NCBI GenBank assembly: GCA_021234155.1
Contig: JAJEKV010000124.1
Coordinates: 248,001 to 312,000, forward strand
Length of the DNA: 64,000 nt
From: Isoetes taiwanensis
Lineage: Eukaryota; Streptophyta; Lycopodiopsida; Isoetales; Isoetaceae
Reading direction: 5' to 3'
Each line of letters begins with the position of its first letter. The stretch's first letter is position 1. This document shows, piece by piece, positions 24,238 through 36,199 of this stretch. Made by a program: the position numbers and the translations under genes. The notes under the pieces are model-generated. The model saw only the letters and a program-made list of their open reading frames with translations. It had not been told where the DNA came from and did not search any database.

Positions 24238-24938
24238 CGTGCTTCTAACATGTTTTTATTGCAAATTTGTGGGCTGGAGGTACATGCAATAGTGGAGCAT
24301 CATTTTTTGCGGAAGATTTGGATATCTTGATGATATTTTCAGGTTATTTGACTTCTTCTTATAATTTTTGCATATTTGTACTTAAATCTTACTGATTCGT
24401 GTTTTTTTTGCAGTTGTCTTGGCTGGAGTAACATGCAAGCCTATTACTGCATTTCTTTCTTGCTTCTGTGCTTTCTGCTTATGCAGATCAATTTTCTTAT
24501 GTGGATCAGTGTGCATCATCTATGTCTATCATCTGATAAACCCTGTTAAGTGCCTGTAATGGCAAATGAAAACCCGTGGAATTACTTTTGTAATGAATTG
24601 CAGATTGCTTGAAGCACTGCAAATTTTGAATGGAGACTGAACTTTGTGATATGAAATTTTGGTATCAGTACTTGAAGTAATGTGAATTTGAATGTATTAT
24701 TAAATCACTAAGTAGTGTAGTTGGCATTGGCATAGCTGGCACAAGCACTGTAAGATGGCACTAGCTAGGACAGGTGGCACTAGCAGCCTGCTAGGTGGGA
24801 CATGAAAGTTATAGAATGTAAATAAGGGTGATAATATGCAGAAATGTGGCCTGCCCTAACATTTGGGTTTCTATTACGATTTCGGCAAACACTCATGCGG
24901 CTGCTCCGTCGACTAGAGAGAGCTCCATTTTCATAGCC

Positions 24939-26690
24939 AAAGAAATCTTGCCACAGCCACTACTTGCATCTTCATGGCCACGAGGTATCGGTATTGCATG
25001 TCCATGACATCAACACTTCTTCGTTTGTATGTGGGTTTTGGCAATGTGAAGGTTATTCTTTGCTACGTTTATAGCCTTGCTCAAGAATTTGAAATGTCGG
25101 TGATAACAGCTTCATGTTTCAGAGCATACATTAAGGTTTAAGAGCATACATTATTGATTATACTGAAACTGAAGTTATTGATGATTTCAATGTAAAGAAA
25201 ACTGAAGGAGTTAAAGATACTCCAAACTGCGAGGAGGTTGATGATGAAACTGGCGAGTGTTTTGACAAAAATGATGATTCACAATGTCAATCAGGCTGAG
25301 AACAGAAGATGCAAGTTCCAATCTATTTAGAACTTAGGCATAAAGAGTTAAAGGTAAGGTTCCATGCAGCTGTTGCAGATAGCTTCAAGGCTTATGAAGC
25401 ATTCCAAAAATCTCTCTGCAACAAGAGCACAACCATGCTCTAATCCATTCTCAAAACAACTATCTGGGAGTAAAAGCCAAGTAGATTCTTGTCTTCTTTG
25501 ATACATTAACCGTCTCCAAAGGGCTCTTTAGACAATATTCTGTTAACTTCCAAACTTGGCTGCAGGGAAGGAAGAGATGTTGTATATTGCCCTTTCTGTA
25601 CTCAGAGCAAATTTGGAGTTCCGATTATTTCTAAAGGAGTTCTCTATAATAGGGTATGAGGCGGCTTTAATCGGACTAATCAGAGCATCTCTTAATTGGA
25701 ACTCAATTGAAACTCAATTGGGACTAAGCAGAGCATCCCTTAATTGGGACTCAATTGCCACAACTACATTTGTAAACGGGATATCATCAAAATACTCGGC
25801 ATTTACTTCCTGATTTCAGCAGATAATTGACAAATCTATGGCAACGATTCTGATGCCGACTGTTTAGTTTCAGTCATCAATTGTCTTGAAGATTGCAGTC
25901 CCTACAAAGGTCCTTCTTATGAAAATGAAAAGATGGCAGAAATTAAACAGTCTTTTTAAATTCTTTAAAGGCTACTGTGTAGATGCTTCAAATGGGGCTA
26001 CAGATTGATGGAAGGGTGTACTTTCCTATCATATTTAAACATGTACACAAGCCAACAATCATCGTCCTATACATTGAAATGATGGAAGTCATTTTAGAAT
26101 CTTCAAAACAATATAGATTAGTTGGCCATAAAATAACTCTATTAGAATATTCACAAGGTAATCATGGACTATTGGATTTTACTTTTTGAGATTATAAGTT
26201 TATCTCGTGTTGTTTAGTGAATCTTCCTTTTCTAGAAGTATTACCTTGATTCAAAAAAATTGTGAACAATCTCTGCCTTCTCTACTTTGCATGATCGGCA
26301 TGAAGGCATCTCCAACTTGCCCAATTAAACAAATCTACAAAATGTCACTCAAATCATGAAAATCCTGCCTTACATAGAGGACAATCGAAATCAGCAAACA
26401 AATTAAAACCTTGCGAATGTCATCACCTGATTTGCACCTGGCGACAAAAATGCAGTCTTCTTCGTATGCCATTAACTACTACAAAACATGGTAGATGCAA
26501 TATATCTAATGTCTAAAAATCCCGGTTGGAAACATTCTTCCTTGATAATATTATATAAACTATATGACAGGAGTCATAGAAAATGCTGCATTTTTTTGCA
26601 GCAAACCATTCAAATTATTATCACTTCAGAGCAGAAACACAACCACAACGGATGAAGAAAACTAAACGTCGCACTTAAGATTCAAATGTA
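24939..26690. other. Mostly non-coding; possible exon remnant
   Basis: A plus-strand stretch near 25150-25300 reads VKKTEGVKDTPNCEEVDDE then TGECFDKNDDSQCQSG before a stop, and is followed near 25320 by LELRHKELKVRFHAAVADS. The acidic composition suggests an exon of an old gene, but I do not recognise it. The rest is AT-rich with no supportable feature. Confidence 0.3.
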
Positions 26691-29233
26691 GATGGAGACC
26701 AATGGCCTATGGGACCCAAACAAAAAGAGAGCAACAAGCGTATTACTGTTAGGATTAAAAAACCCCTGTCTCGAAGGGTTTTCGAGGGAAACACCTTAGC
26801 AGTAATAAGTATGCTGGTACACTGTACAATTGTGTAGGACAATTCAATACTGTCCCGGAGGACACAACTGAGTCCGTGTATCCATAACCTCCTAGAGGTA
26901 TGGCCCCAACATGCCCACGGACGCCGTATTCAATAACTCATGCAGTGGCTGGTCAAGCACAACTAACCAAATATACCGTGCTTAGATATGGGCAAACGCT
27001 GGGCAGATCTGGATGGCATGGACATTCATCTTCAATGGCGCTCTAGTGGCAACACTGACTCGATGGAAGCTATCCCAACGAGTGATCCTCAATACCGTAT
27101 CTATGAAATAAATCATATAGATATGAATTATATGATATAATGTTTCATCTATTCCTGAAGAGGAAGAAGTGAAAGATACTATCATAGATCATACTCAGAT
27201 CATGTTATTGTTTGATCAATAATAAGATGCTTAAGTTGATTTAAAATTCGAGGGTCATTCATCATTCAATACTGACAAAGCCTATCCTCCCGTGCTTCCC
27301 GAGTCCAATGCCCTGTCTCAATGCGGAGATGATGTGCACCCATATGAAGGAAAGCTATAAGTATGCACTTCTTCATGGGCAAATGGGTGTACAAGTACTG
27401 GTGTGGGCCACTCGTGAGCCTAGGATTGACTTGCTGCTGATAGTGTGCCATCTTAACGTGTGTCAGAGCATTTGCATCCCAGAGCTTGCGAAGGAAACTA
27501 GCATCTAGGTACGACTTTAGTGCATTGTGATCCTTCTTTGTCCGTACCGGTACGCATCTGTTTGCCTGTACATCCCAACGTGAGAACCACTGAGCTTGCT
27601 TGTCCTTCCAGCAGGCTTTGAAGCGTTGAGGACCCATTGCTACGGCCAAAGCAAGGTTGGGCAAACGTGTTTCACCCATAGCGACCACCTTCTGGAAGTA
27701 AATAATATGGCGTGCCAATGCAGCCCGTTGAAGTGATAAAAAACATGTCTCCTGGAGTAAGATCTGATATGGAACTGTGGACTTTACCCCAAGGACTCAT
27801 GCCAAGAAGGCTTTCTGCACCTGCTCGAGATCATTCTAGGTGGTGAGGGATATCAGGACCCCACACTTCTGTCCCGTACAGGAGAACCGGCTCGACCAAG
27901 GCCCTAAAAGGGTGTGATTGGTGGCCCCAGGCATACAATCCTGCCTTGTGTCTATTGCTCTGCATGGCATATAGTGCTTTCCAACCCACCATGACACGCA
28001 CTTGATGGAAGCATCCCAGTGGATGGTAATAGAGAACTCGATAGCCAAGTACTTGTAGGTCGGAGCCACCTCTACATCTTGTCCCTGGTATGTGAATGGG
28101 AGAAGCCTTGGCTGTCAGGATGACGAAACTAGCAGCACCCTAGTTTTGGCCAAGTTAACACGCATGCCAATGAATTGGCAAAAATTGTCAAGAGCATCTA
28201 GGTGACGTTGCATGTCCTCTGGAGTATAGGCCAGGAGGTCCACATCATCAGCATGTATGAGTTTCCGGATTGTGTGATGCATGAGATGGGCGCCCGCACC
28301 TCTGTGCTCAGAAAGCTAGTCTTCTAGCTGATCAATGTATAGGCTAAAGAGTGTGGGGGAGAGGGGGCAACCCTGATGTACTCCAATACTACTGACTACC
28401 GGCTGTCCTGATGATGTGATACGTCCTGAGCATGTCTTGTGTAGCTTGTATATTGCATTCTGCAAGTGAATGAGGGTCCCCAGCTGCCGCAATCTGTCCC
28501 ATAACTTGTCCTGGGGCACTATGTCAAAAGCTTTTGCAAAATCCATGAAACAACAGTACAGGTTTTGCCGGCAATTCTTGCTATCCTCAATCAGTGTGCG
28601 CAGAGTGAAGATATGATCAATGGTGGAATGCTTGGGCCGAAAGCCTGCCTGTGTCAGAGCCTGCACATCTGCCTCCAACAGTTTTGCAAAGAGAGAGTTG
28701 GTCATTTTGCGATAGTTGACTGCGCATTGAGGGTCCCTTGCCTTGTATATGGGCACAACTCTACTAGTGGTCCACTGTGAAGGGAAGTCTTCTTGCAATG
28801 CTTTATTGAATAGTGCCATGAGGACAGACACCATTGGAGGCCCATCCCACTTCAGAAGTTCTGCCTGCATGCCATCTAAATCTGTTGTCTTCCCATTAGC
28901 TAGGCTTTGCAGGCCCATGATGACATCCCCCTCTATGATGACCAGAGCCAGGCCCATCTGTGGCGGCACTGTTGCCCGGCTCCCGAGCGGATCGTAAAGC
29001 TGTTGCAAGTACTGTTACCATTGCTCCGAGGTGATGTTCCATGTGGATTGTATAGCCTTGCTCAATACCTTTCTCCAGAATGTCCTGGGATGCCGATCTA
29101 GGAGACCGAACATCTGTTGCAGGTGCTCTGCTTGCGAGGTATTTGGCTTTCTTGTTCTTGAGGAAGGAGCAGTATTTACTAATGGCCTGTGGGAAGGAAG
29201 GAGTCCGCATTTGATCTCCCGACATTCATCCAG
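26691..29233 (-). mobile_element. LINE family B copy 1: 5'-truncated, degenerate reverse transcriptase
   Basis: From 29233 downward the minus strand encodes the end of the linker, then the fingers and palm (QAGFRPKHSTIDHIF, CCFMDFAKAFDIVPQDKLW, GVHQGCPLSPTLF). Motif C is HADD (28242-28253), followed by a thumb region (27718-27266) and a partial C-terminal zinc region. Several frameshifts and stops are present. The tyrosine of YADD is replaced by histidine, but both aspartates remain. The 3' UTR keeps the hairpin at 26696-26708. The 5' end stops at 29233, exactly where the plus-strand family C LINE begins, so the two elements abut. Confidence 0.85.
26696..26708 (-). other. LINE 3'-UTR hairpin (family B)
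   Basis: On the minus strand AGGCC-ATT-GGTCT, a 5-bp stem with a G-U pair at the position that is A-U or G-C in family A. Confidence 0.55.
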
Positions 29234-29915
29234 AGGCTCCCATTACGTGGTGAACTCAAATTGTGCAGACTTTCCACAACCAATGTCAGCTCTGTCTAAG
29301 TATATCTCAGAGGCATCTTCTATTGAGAAAGGGGATCTCGTAGGTATGATAACCAAGAATACACGAGGAGCAAAGCTCATTGATTCGGCGCTGGGGAATC
29401 ATACAGGCAACTCCAGCTGGGCAGATATTAATACAGATACTGCAGATGACATGGAGATGCTAGAGAACCCATTTGCTCTAATAGGTAAGAAAAATAAGTT
29501 GGATGCTAATATGAATCTAGATAACTTGGGTGAGATGAAAAGGAAAAAAGCTTCGACCTCTTCTTTTAGCAACTCCGCTGGTGGCGAGTTACTACTGAAA
29601 GCAAACTAGATGTGGAGAATGGGAGAACTGGTCATACCTTTAAGGTCCACAATGAATTCTAATGCTGGGAGCTGGGAAATTAGAGGTGCAAACTCCTCGG
29701 ATATGGCTGGTACTATCAGTTTGTGGTCGGGGGATAGTACCTATACCTTTGAGGGCAATAATCTGACCAGATTCTCTGCAACCTTTGTACAGGAGGTGAG
29801 ATTATCTCTAGTAGTTGTCATTGAATGTCTTTTCAAAAACTCAGGGCTTGGAACCACTGGTTCTGCCCTTGATGACAATGATATAGTTGGCCGTCCCATT
29901 ACTTTCAACTTATGA
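29234..29915 (+). pseudogene. LINE C copy 1 ORF1, C-terminal part
   Basis: One frame runs from the element's 5' edge to a TGA at 29913-29915 with a single internal TAG at 29607-29609. The product is polar and low in aromatics (SALSKYISEASSIEKGD, NTDTADDMEMLENP). LINE ORF1 proteins bind RNA, but no RNA-recognition motif or zinc knuckle is visible in this piece. The TGA overlaps the ORF2 start as ATGA, an arrangement that favours termination-reinitiation. Confidence 0.5.
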
Positions 29916-30631
29916 TTATTGTCTCATGGAATTTGCGTGGCATCAAGGGTGTTCTTAAGCGTGGGCGAGAGTTAGCAGCTATCAGCTCTATGAAGGCGGA
30001 TGTCATCCTTCTACAGGAGCATAGACTTCCTGACTTTGAGGCCAGGTCTATTGGCAGTTGGATTGGAGGTAATTACTCCTCCTTTAGCTGTGCGGCTGAT
30101 GGAACTAAAGGAGGTACTTGTATTCTGTGGAAGGGACAAGTCCAAAAATATCAATATACAGGGGGAAGTGGTAGATGGCAGGTTGTAATTTTTGAAACAA
30201 ATAATTGTATGTGGGGGCTCATCAACATTTATGCCTCTAATATACCTGCAGAAAGGGTAGCTATGTGGAGAGAGATTGAGCTCTGGATAACTCATCAAGG
30301 TGTTGGAGTTGAAAATTGGATCCTTGGAGGGGATCTGAATATGACAGATGTATGGGATCAAAAAATTGGACTGCACAGGAATTTGCTACAAGAGGAAGAA
30401 GTCACGTGGAACTCTCTTTTAAACAGCGTTGGCTTCTCCCTAATTCCTCCATCTAACGCTGCATTTTCCTGGTCTAATAAGCAGAAGGGGCATGACAGGG
30501 TATACTGCTTACTAGACAGGTTCTACATGGCTAATAGGACAGCCTCCTTCATGGATAGGTGCTATTTTGAAGGAGAGCTTGCTTTCTCGCATTTAGACCA
30601 TGTCCCTTTAGAACTTTCTTGGCTTCTCTAA
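29912..30631 (+). CDS. LINE C copy 1 endonuclease domain (ORF2 N-terminus), cut by a frameshift
   Basis: 239 residues of an apurinic/apyrimidinic-like (EEP) endonuclease that nicks target DNA to prime reverse transcription. The signatures are in order: IIVSWNLRGIKG at the N-terminus, LLQEHR (metal-binding Glu), WGLINIYASN, GGDLNMT, CLLDRFYM and SHLDHVPL (catalytic His). In GGDLNMT the usual GDFN phenylalanine is leucine. The start Met at 29912 overlaps the ORF1 stop. A frameshift after the SHLDH box separates it from the downstream linker (30690-30985), where the ancestral ORF2 would continue. Confidence 0.85.
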   Translation: MIIVSWNLRGIKGVLKRGRELAAISSMKADVILLQEHRLPDFEARSIGSWIGGNYSSFSCAADGTKGGTCILWKGQVQKYQYTGGSGRWQVVIFETNNCMWGLINIYASNIPAERVAMWREIELWITHQGVGVENWILGGDLNMTDVWDQKIGLHRNLLQEEEVTWNSLLNSVGFSLIPPSNAAFSWSNKQKGHDRVYCLLDRFYMANRTASFMDRCYFEGELAFSHLDHVPLELSWLL

Positions 30632-33600
30632 CTAATACGGAATGCCTCCCTTCCATGAAGGCATGGGTCAAAAAGATTAGCCTAATGAATGTGGATCAAG
30701 AAATGGGGCAAGGAGAAGTGCCTGGAATTCAAGAAGGGAAAAAATGCCGTGTATAACCTTCTAAGGGTAGTCAAGCAGGAACTGTTACTTGATCCCCATA
30801 ACAGAGACAAGCAATCCTTAGAGGAGGAACTGGAAACAAAAGCCAAAGCTATTGAGGAGGAGGAAGCTAGGGGGGCTGCGGTTCGTTCCAAAACAATGTG
30901 GTACGCAGAGTCAGACCATGAAAACTCTAAGTGCTTCTTTAGAATGGTAGGGGCCAGATTAGCAGAGCAGTATCACTTCAATTAAGGATAATTGTCAAAA
31001 TATACTTACTGATCCCGGGGGTATCAAGGCATTTATCCGGGATAGCTTTCAGGCTCAATTCAAAGCAGACAATCTCCCATCCTCTTATCAATCCCAACTC
31101 TCTCTTTGGTTGGCCCAGATTGATTGGGCACATAAGATTACTGGGGATGACAACCAAACTTTATTGCGCCAGCCGGGCGAAAAGGAGATATTTAAAGTCC
31201 TTTGCTCTCTGGCCTCTAGTAAGTCCCCAGGCCCTGATGGCTTTCCCCCTGAATTCTTTGTGGAGTTCTGGGACGCTCTTGGACCAAACTTTGTGAAGGC
31301 TGTTTGGGGGGCTTGGTCCTCTTGCTCATTACATCCTACTCTAGCGGCAGGATTCATCACCTTGGTCCCAAAAGTCTCTAGACCTCTATCACTTGGGGAG
31401 TGGCGTCCCATTGCACTAACAAATGTCTTATATAAGGTAATCATGAAAGGCATCGCCAACCGTCTTAAGCCTATCTTAAACAGAGTTATTGGAAGGGAGC
31501 AATCAACTTTTCTGCCAGGTAGATATATTCTGGACAACTACCTAGCGGCTAGAGAAGGAATGCATTGGTGCAGATCTACACGGCAAAGCTGTGTACTCAT
31601 TAAGATGGATTTTAGAAAGGCCTATGACTCCCTTAGGTGGGATGGCCTGCGAGAAGTGATGAGCCACATGGGATTCAATAAGCAGTTCATCGACATCTCA
31701 ATGGGAATGAACAAAATTGCCTCTGCTTCTGTCTTGGTTAATGGCGAGCCCTCTGGTCTCTTTGATCTCAGGAAGGGTATTAGGCAGGGCTGCCCGCTTG
31801 CCCCATACCTCTTTTTAATTATGGCCAACCTTCTCACAAGGATGGTTAATCTCAAAGTCCTGGAAGGGGGCCTCAGTGGTCTGGTTTTACCGAGTCAAGC
31901 TGAAAAACTCACAATCATGCAGTATGCGGATGACACCTTTATGTTCCTTAGGTATGACGATAGCAGCTTTCATTCCTTTCGTGAGATATTGATTGCGTTT
32001 GAGGTTATATCAGGCATTGGGCTAAATGCCACTAAGTGTACCGTGTTGTGGACTTTAGAGGGAGATAGTGAACCTCGTGCTAATGGATTGGGCTTCCCAG
32101 TCGTGGCTACAGGGGAAACAGTTAAGCTATTGGGTTTGCCCCTTTCTGTCTCAGATAATATGAAGGGTCTTTGGGCTCCTATTTTAGACAAACTTAGAAA
32201 AAAGGTTGGGCTATGGTCTTCTAAAGGATTATCTGTAGCAGGAAGAGTAACAGTTGCTAATGCTGTTCTGGCCAGCTCTCACATATATTCCTCATCAGTG
32301 CTGGTAGCCCAGAAAGGAATATATAATCAAATACATGTTATCATTAGGGGTATGGCTAACATTGCATGGTCTGAGTTATGTCGAGATAAGAGGGATGGAG
32401 GGGTAGGATGTAAGGACCCTTTTACGCAGGCTCAAGTTCTGGCGGCCAGATTTGTCTGGCGAGTTTTACAAGGGGGTACATCTCCTGCTCTGGCATTTGT
32501 TAAGCACTGGTTTGATTTGTGCAAGATTCTAGGTAAACCATCTCTCCCTCGGGATGAATTAGGAGCCTCTTTTTGTAACTTTAAGGTGGCCCCTGGCACC
32601 TCCCCAGTCATGAGACGTATTCTTCATGCGTGGAGGGAGGTGCAAACAGTATGCTCCCCCTTGGCTATACCTCAAGAGGCTGGGAAAACCAGTATATTCT
32701 GGAACACTCGTGTTTGGGAAGAGAATGGACGCCCCTTGGCATTAGTCCATCCTCGCATCTTTAAGAAATGGAGAGACCATGGGATCTTAAAATTGCAGCA
32801 TCTTTGGGAAAGTGATAGATGGATCTCTTAGATGGAATTTAGACTCAAAGTGCAAAGAGCAGGAAACGGCGATAGAAAGATACTACGGAAAATTCTAGAT
32901 AATGTTAAGCTTCTCTCAGGGGTCACCGGTCCTCAGGATAAGTGGTCATGTGCAGGTAAGGAGACATACAATGTTGCAAGTATCTATCAAGCCCTATGTG
33001 ATGATTCTCCTCTTAAAGCAGAGGCTAGGCTTCAAGTGAATGGATCTGCGGCTAAGCTCCTCCTTGCAAACTCCTGGAAAACCTTACGCTCTAGGAGAAT
33101 ACAATTTTTTAGATGGGAGACTCTCCAAGGTGGTCTCAACACTAAAGAGAAGCTGATCCACAGAGGAATTGTGTCTACAGACCTATGCCCTCTTGGGTGC
33201 CAGGCTAGCGGATCTCTTTCACATCTCTTTTTCTGTCCAAAAATTATTGAATTTTGGTATTGGATATGCCCTATTGTGAGACTCCATATACACCAACTTG
33301 GCTGGCCGAACGTTGTGATGATCTTGGATAGAGATTGTATTGATGCTTTCCTGGTTAGCGTGGCTCTCTGGATTATTTGGAGACATCGATGCGATGTCAC
33401 TTTAGGGGGGCAATCCATCTCTATTGAGAAACTCAAGAGTCTTTTCAACAAGGAAGTGGCTTTAATGGTATTGTCCCACCATAGGAAGATGGGGATGAGT
33501 TACAATAAGGGATTGGACAGAATTGGTAAGATTGAAGGATTTTATAACTACTTTAAATGCCATTGGATGAGCTCTAAGGACCTAGACTTTCATGATAGAT

Positions 33601-33644
33601 CTAATGGTGGAAACAATCTCAGTTTAGTGGAGAAAGCAATCTGA
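30632..33644 (+). pseudogene. LINE C copy 1 reverse transcriptase and C-terminal zinc region
   Basis: After the linker, 31110-32831 is one 573-codon frame: SSKSPGPDGFPPEFF (fingers), FLPGRYILDNYLAAREG, LIKMDFRKAYDSLRW (motif A), GIRQGCPLAPYLF (motif B) and MQYADDTFMF (motif C, 31922-31936, catalytic residues intact). A TAG at 32829 is followed in the same frame by 270 further codons to 33644, containing CPLGC...HLFFCPKIIEFW, the zf-RVT zinc-binding pattern of plant LINEs. One nonsense codon plus the upstream frameshifts make the copy non-autonomous. Compared with 45592-49420, this copy has the better 3' half. Confidence 0.87.
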
Positions 33645-33760
33645 GTAACTGACAAGATGGGGTCTCTCTACCATTATGTTGTTGTGGAAATAGGACTTCC
33701 CTTAGTACACACATCATTGATGCATAGAGAACCCTTTAATAGCCCTAATGCTTCCTATTT

Positions 33761-33776
33761 GTCCCACTGTGGGGAC
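33761..33776 (+). other. LINE C 3'-UTR hairpin
   Basis: GTCCC-ACTGTG-GGGAC, a perfect 5-bp stem shortly before the TTA-repeat tail. A hairpin sits at the matching position in the other family C copy (49446-49458). Confidence 0.5.
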
Positions 33777-33825
33777 TCTCTGTATCTCTATTATTATTAT
33801 TATTAATAACAAAAAAACACTCTTA

Positions 33826-33860
<35 letters not shown>

Positions 33861-33865
<5 letters not shown>

Positions 33866-35690
33866 CTTATCTTCTTCCTGCCCATTTCTACCCATCCTAA
33901 TCGCTTTTTTGAAAACATTAAAAAACAAAAACCACCATTGATTCCCTAACCATTCAAATGTATAAAAAATCTGGACCGTGCACGTGGCAAGATATGCCAA
34001 GCCCAGGACAGCATGCCCTCTTCTTCCATATCCGGCAACGGAAGATCCGACAAAGGAAGAGAAGAGAACACTAGCTGCAAATGCAGCTCCGCGAGAATGG
34101 ACAAGATTGCAAAACAATACGATGCACATAAACAAAGAGAACCAAGCAAAGAGCTTTGAAAACTACAGAAACACAAGAAAACATGCAAACTCTGGATTTC
34201 TAATATTACAGGGCTCCAACAATCAATCCAGTGATTCTGAGTCACGATTTAGGAAACCGGTTCTTCAACCCTGGCTGCCCAAACCACCAGCTAATCCATA
34301 TCTGTTCACCTCCTGCCACCTCCTGGCAGGAGCCCCGCTAATCCATATCTGTTCACCTCCTGTCAACCCATATCTTTTCAACCCTGGCTAATCCATATCT
34401 GTTCACCTCCTGCCCAGCCCAATCCGGAAGCCCGCCCAGCCCAATCCAGTCGTGAAGCAAAAAAAAAAACAGCTGAATTCGGACCAGCCCTGGCCCATCG
34501 AATAGTTTCTGGCCAGGCAGCAGCTCCGCCCAACCCAATCCGGCCCCCTATCAGGCTATCAGACTTCTATTTTTGCTGCCTTCACATGGAACCGTCAGAT
34601 AAAAGACCATTGCAAAAAAAACATCAATCCTACGGCCCACGGTTTTTCCACCCTAAAAAACCAACAAACCCACTCCCGGGAAACCTACTTGCCAAACGTA
34701 TCTTCTTTCTATTGCCTATTTCTAACGCCCATTTCTATAGGCATTTTTCTAAACCCTAAATTGTGTACTATTGACCCTTTGATGTTCCTCCCACCATCTA
34801 CTTCCATCCATCAAAACTCTTCCCATCAAGTGGTTGGGATCAAACTAAAATGGCTGGATCCAAGACTACTTGTATATATGAGGATGACAAAAGTGGTAGA
34901 AAAGAACAGTTCTTGGCCTAAACACGCCGGCATTTGATGAAGCAAAGCTTGTTCTTCATCAAACTTGCTTTAGTCTTTCATTTTCGTGTTGATGGCGACC
35001 AAATATAATACCGAAGCTTTGTAAAGCTTCATATGTTAATTATGAGCAATTAAATCTGGCTTGCATGTCCAACGAACTATCGCATCCAACCCTGATTACG
35101 CAAGGTATCTCTGGCGCTTCGCATTTTTGATTCGGCACTCTTCATCTTGTGAACAGAGAGGTACCTGCGTTTCATCAATTATGCTTCAACACACAATTGT
35201 TTTGTGGAGCAGGATTGGAGGTGAAAACATATGCAGGATGAGAATTGGCAAAAAATCCGCATTTGATTGGTGTATTGGCGTGATTCTTCACATATATAGA
35301 GTTCGAAAATCTCGTTTCCTTCAAAGTCAATCGATTTTTGGACAATGTGGAAAGGATTGGACATGAATCTGGCATTTGGAAGAAGAAAATCATATTCGGA
35401 AGGAAAAATAGGGGAAGGTATGATTAAATTTGCTTTTTCCAACTTGTTGTGTTTGATGCAGAACGAAACAGGTTAAGTTAGTAGGGTTTCCGTTTGTTGA
35501 TGAAAGACACAGGTTTGTCTGGTAACATCAGATTTACGTGAGGAGCATAGAGCATATCCTGGACATACTGGACATGGCCTTGTCCTTCTCTTTTCGATGA
35601 ATGGATTGGATGCCTAAATTCAAAATTCATAGCCTAGTATAGTTCTGCTTTGAGTCAGTCTCCTCTCTCTCATTCTTGATCACTCTTTTG
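33861..35690. other. Non-coding flank with a short tandem repeat
   Basis: A GC-mixed region with three copies of GCTAATCCATATCTGTTCAC starting at 34290, 34337 and 34387. From 34930 the sequence is AT-rich. ORFs here show no recognisable domain; the frame at 35061-35366 has no convincing homology. Confidence 0.5.
34290..34412. repeat. 47-50-bp tandem repeat, three units
   Basis: Each unit contains GCTAATCCATATCTGTTCAC followed by CTCCTG. Spacing is 47 then 50 bases. Confidence 0.85.
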
Positions 35691-36199
35691 TTGAACAAGA
35701 ATAGCTTGGCAGGAAACATACCTGAATACTTGCATCTTTATCAAACTGCAGTTTGCTCTAAATTGTTGATTTGCATAACAATTCGCTATTTGGTTCTATA
35801 CCATCAAGTCTCGGGTTATTGAGCAATCTGCAGTTCCTTCTAGAACAAAATTACCTTAGTGGAAGCATTCCTCCAGTGATAGGCAACATGTCAACTGTAC
35901 AAACGGTGATATTGAGCTTCAATAGTTTATCAGGACAACTTCTCCATTTCCACAATACAAGCCTCTGGGTCCTTGACATTGAGGAGAACAGTTCAGGTGG
36001 AGATCTTTCAACAGAGTTTAGCAATTATCAAGTTTACAAATACTTTCAGCTGGCAGAAATTTGTTTACAGGAGTTATTCCTCGTTGAACTGAGACAGCTT
36101 CAGCAGATAAATCTTTCACATAATTTGTTATCTAAGAGGATTTCCTCTGAATTATTTTGGTATCTAAGAGGATTCCCTCTGAAATATCTAAGAACATGA
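35690..36199 (+). pseudogene. LRR receptor-like gene fragment
   Basis: Plus-strand leucine-rich repeats of the plant extracellular type: NSLAGNIPEYLHL (about 35700), then in another frame NSLFGSIPSSLGLLSNLQFL, NYLSGSIPPVIGNMSTVQTV and NSLSGQL (from 35771), then a weaker LSHNLL repeat. The LxGxIP pattern marks receptor-like kinases or receptor-like proteins. There is no signal peptide, membrane helix or kinase domain, and at least one frameshift precedes 35771, so this is a relic. Confidence 0.75.

Larger units (their letters stand above)
19643..24938. repeat. Large direct repeat, copy B (with a 1.7-kb insertion)
   Basis: Matches copy A (10505-16642) collinearly on both sides of its own insertion at 22541-24237. 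It retains the empty CTATG site (near 21905) where copy A holds the LTR-like element, and it lacks copy A's short tandem duplications, so it is closer to the ancestral arrangement at those points. Confidence 0.9.
29234..33860 (+). mobile_element. LINE family C copy 1 (L1-type), 5'-truncated, with hairpin, TTA repeats and poly(A)
   Basis: Order: C-terminal part of ORF1 (29234-29915), endonuclease (from 29912), linker (30690-30985), reverse transcriptase (31110-32831), C-terminal zinc region (32832-33644), 3' UTR hairpin (33761-33776), TTA repeats (33791-33807) and 30 A residues (33831-33860). The 5' junction cuts into or abuts the family B LINE on the opposite strand. I could not find a convincing target-site duplication. 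Confidence 0.88.

Noticed and set aside
31088-31537. Minus-strand ORF opposite the family C reverse transcriptase
   Set aside because: Antisense shadow of the conserved polymerase frame.
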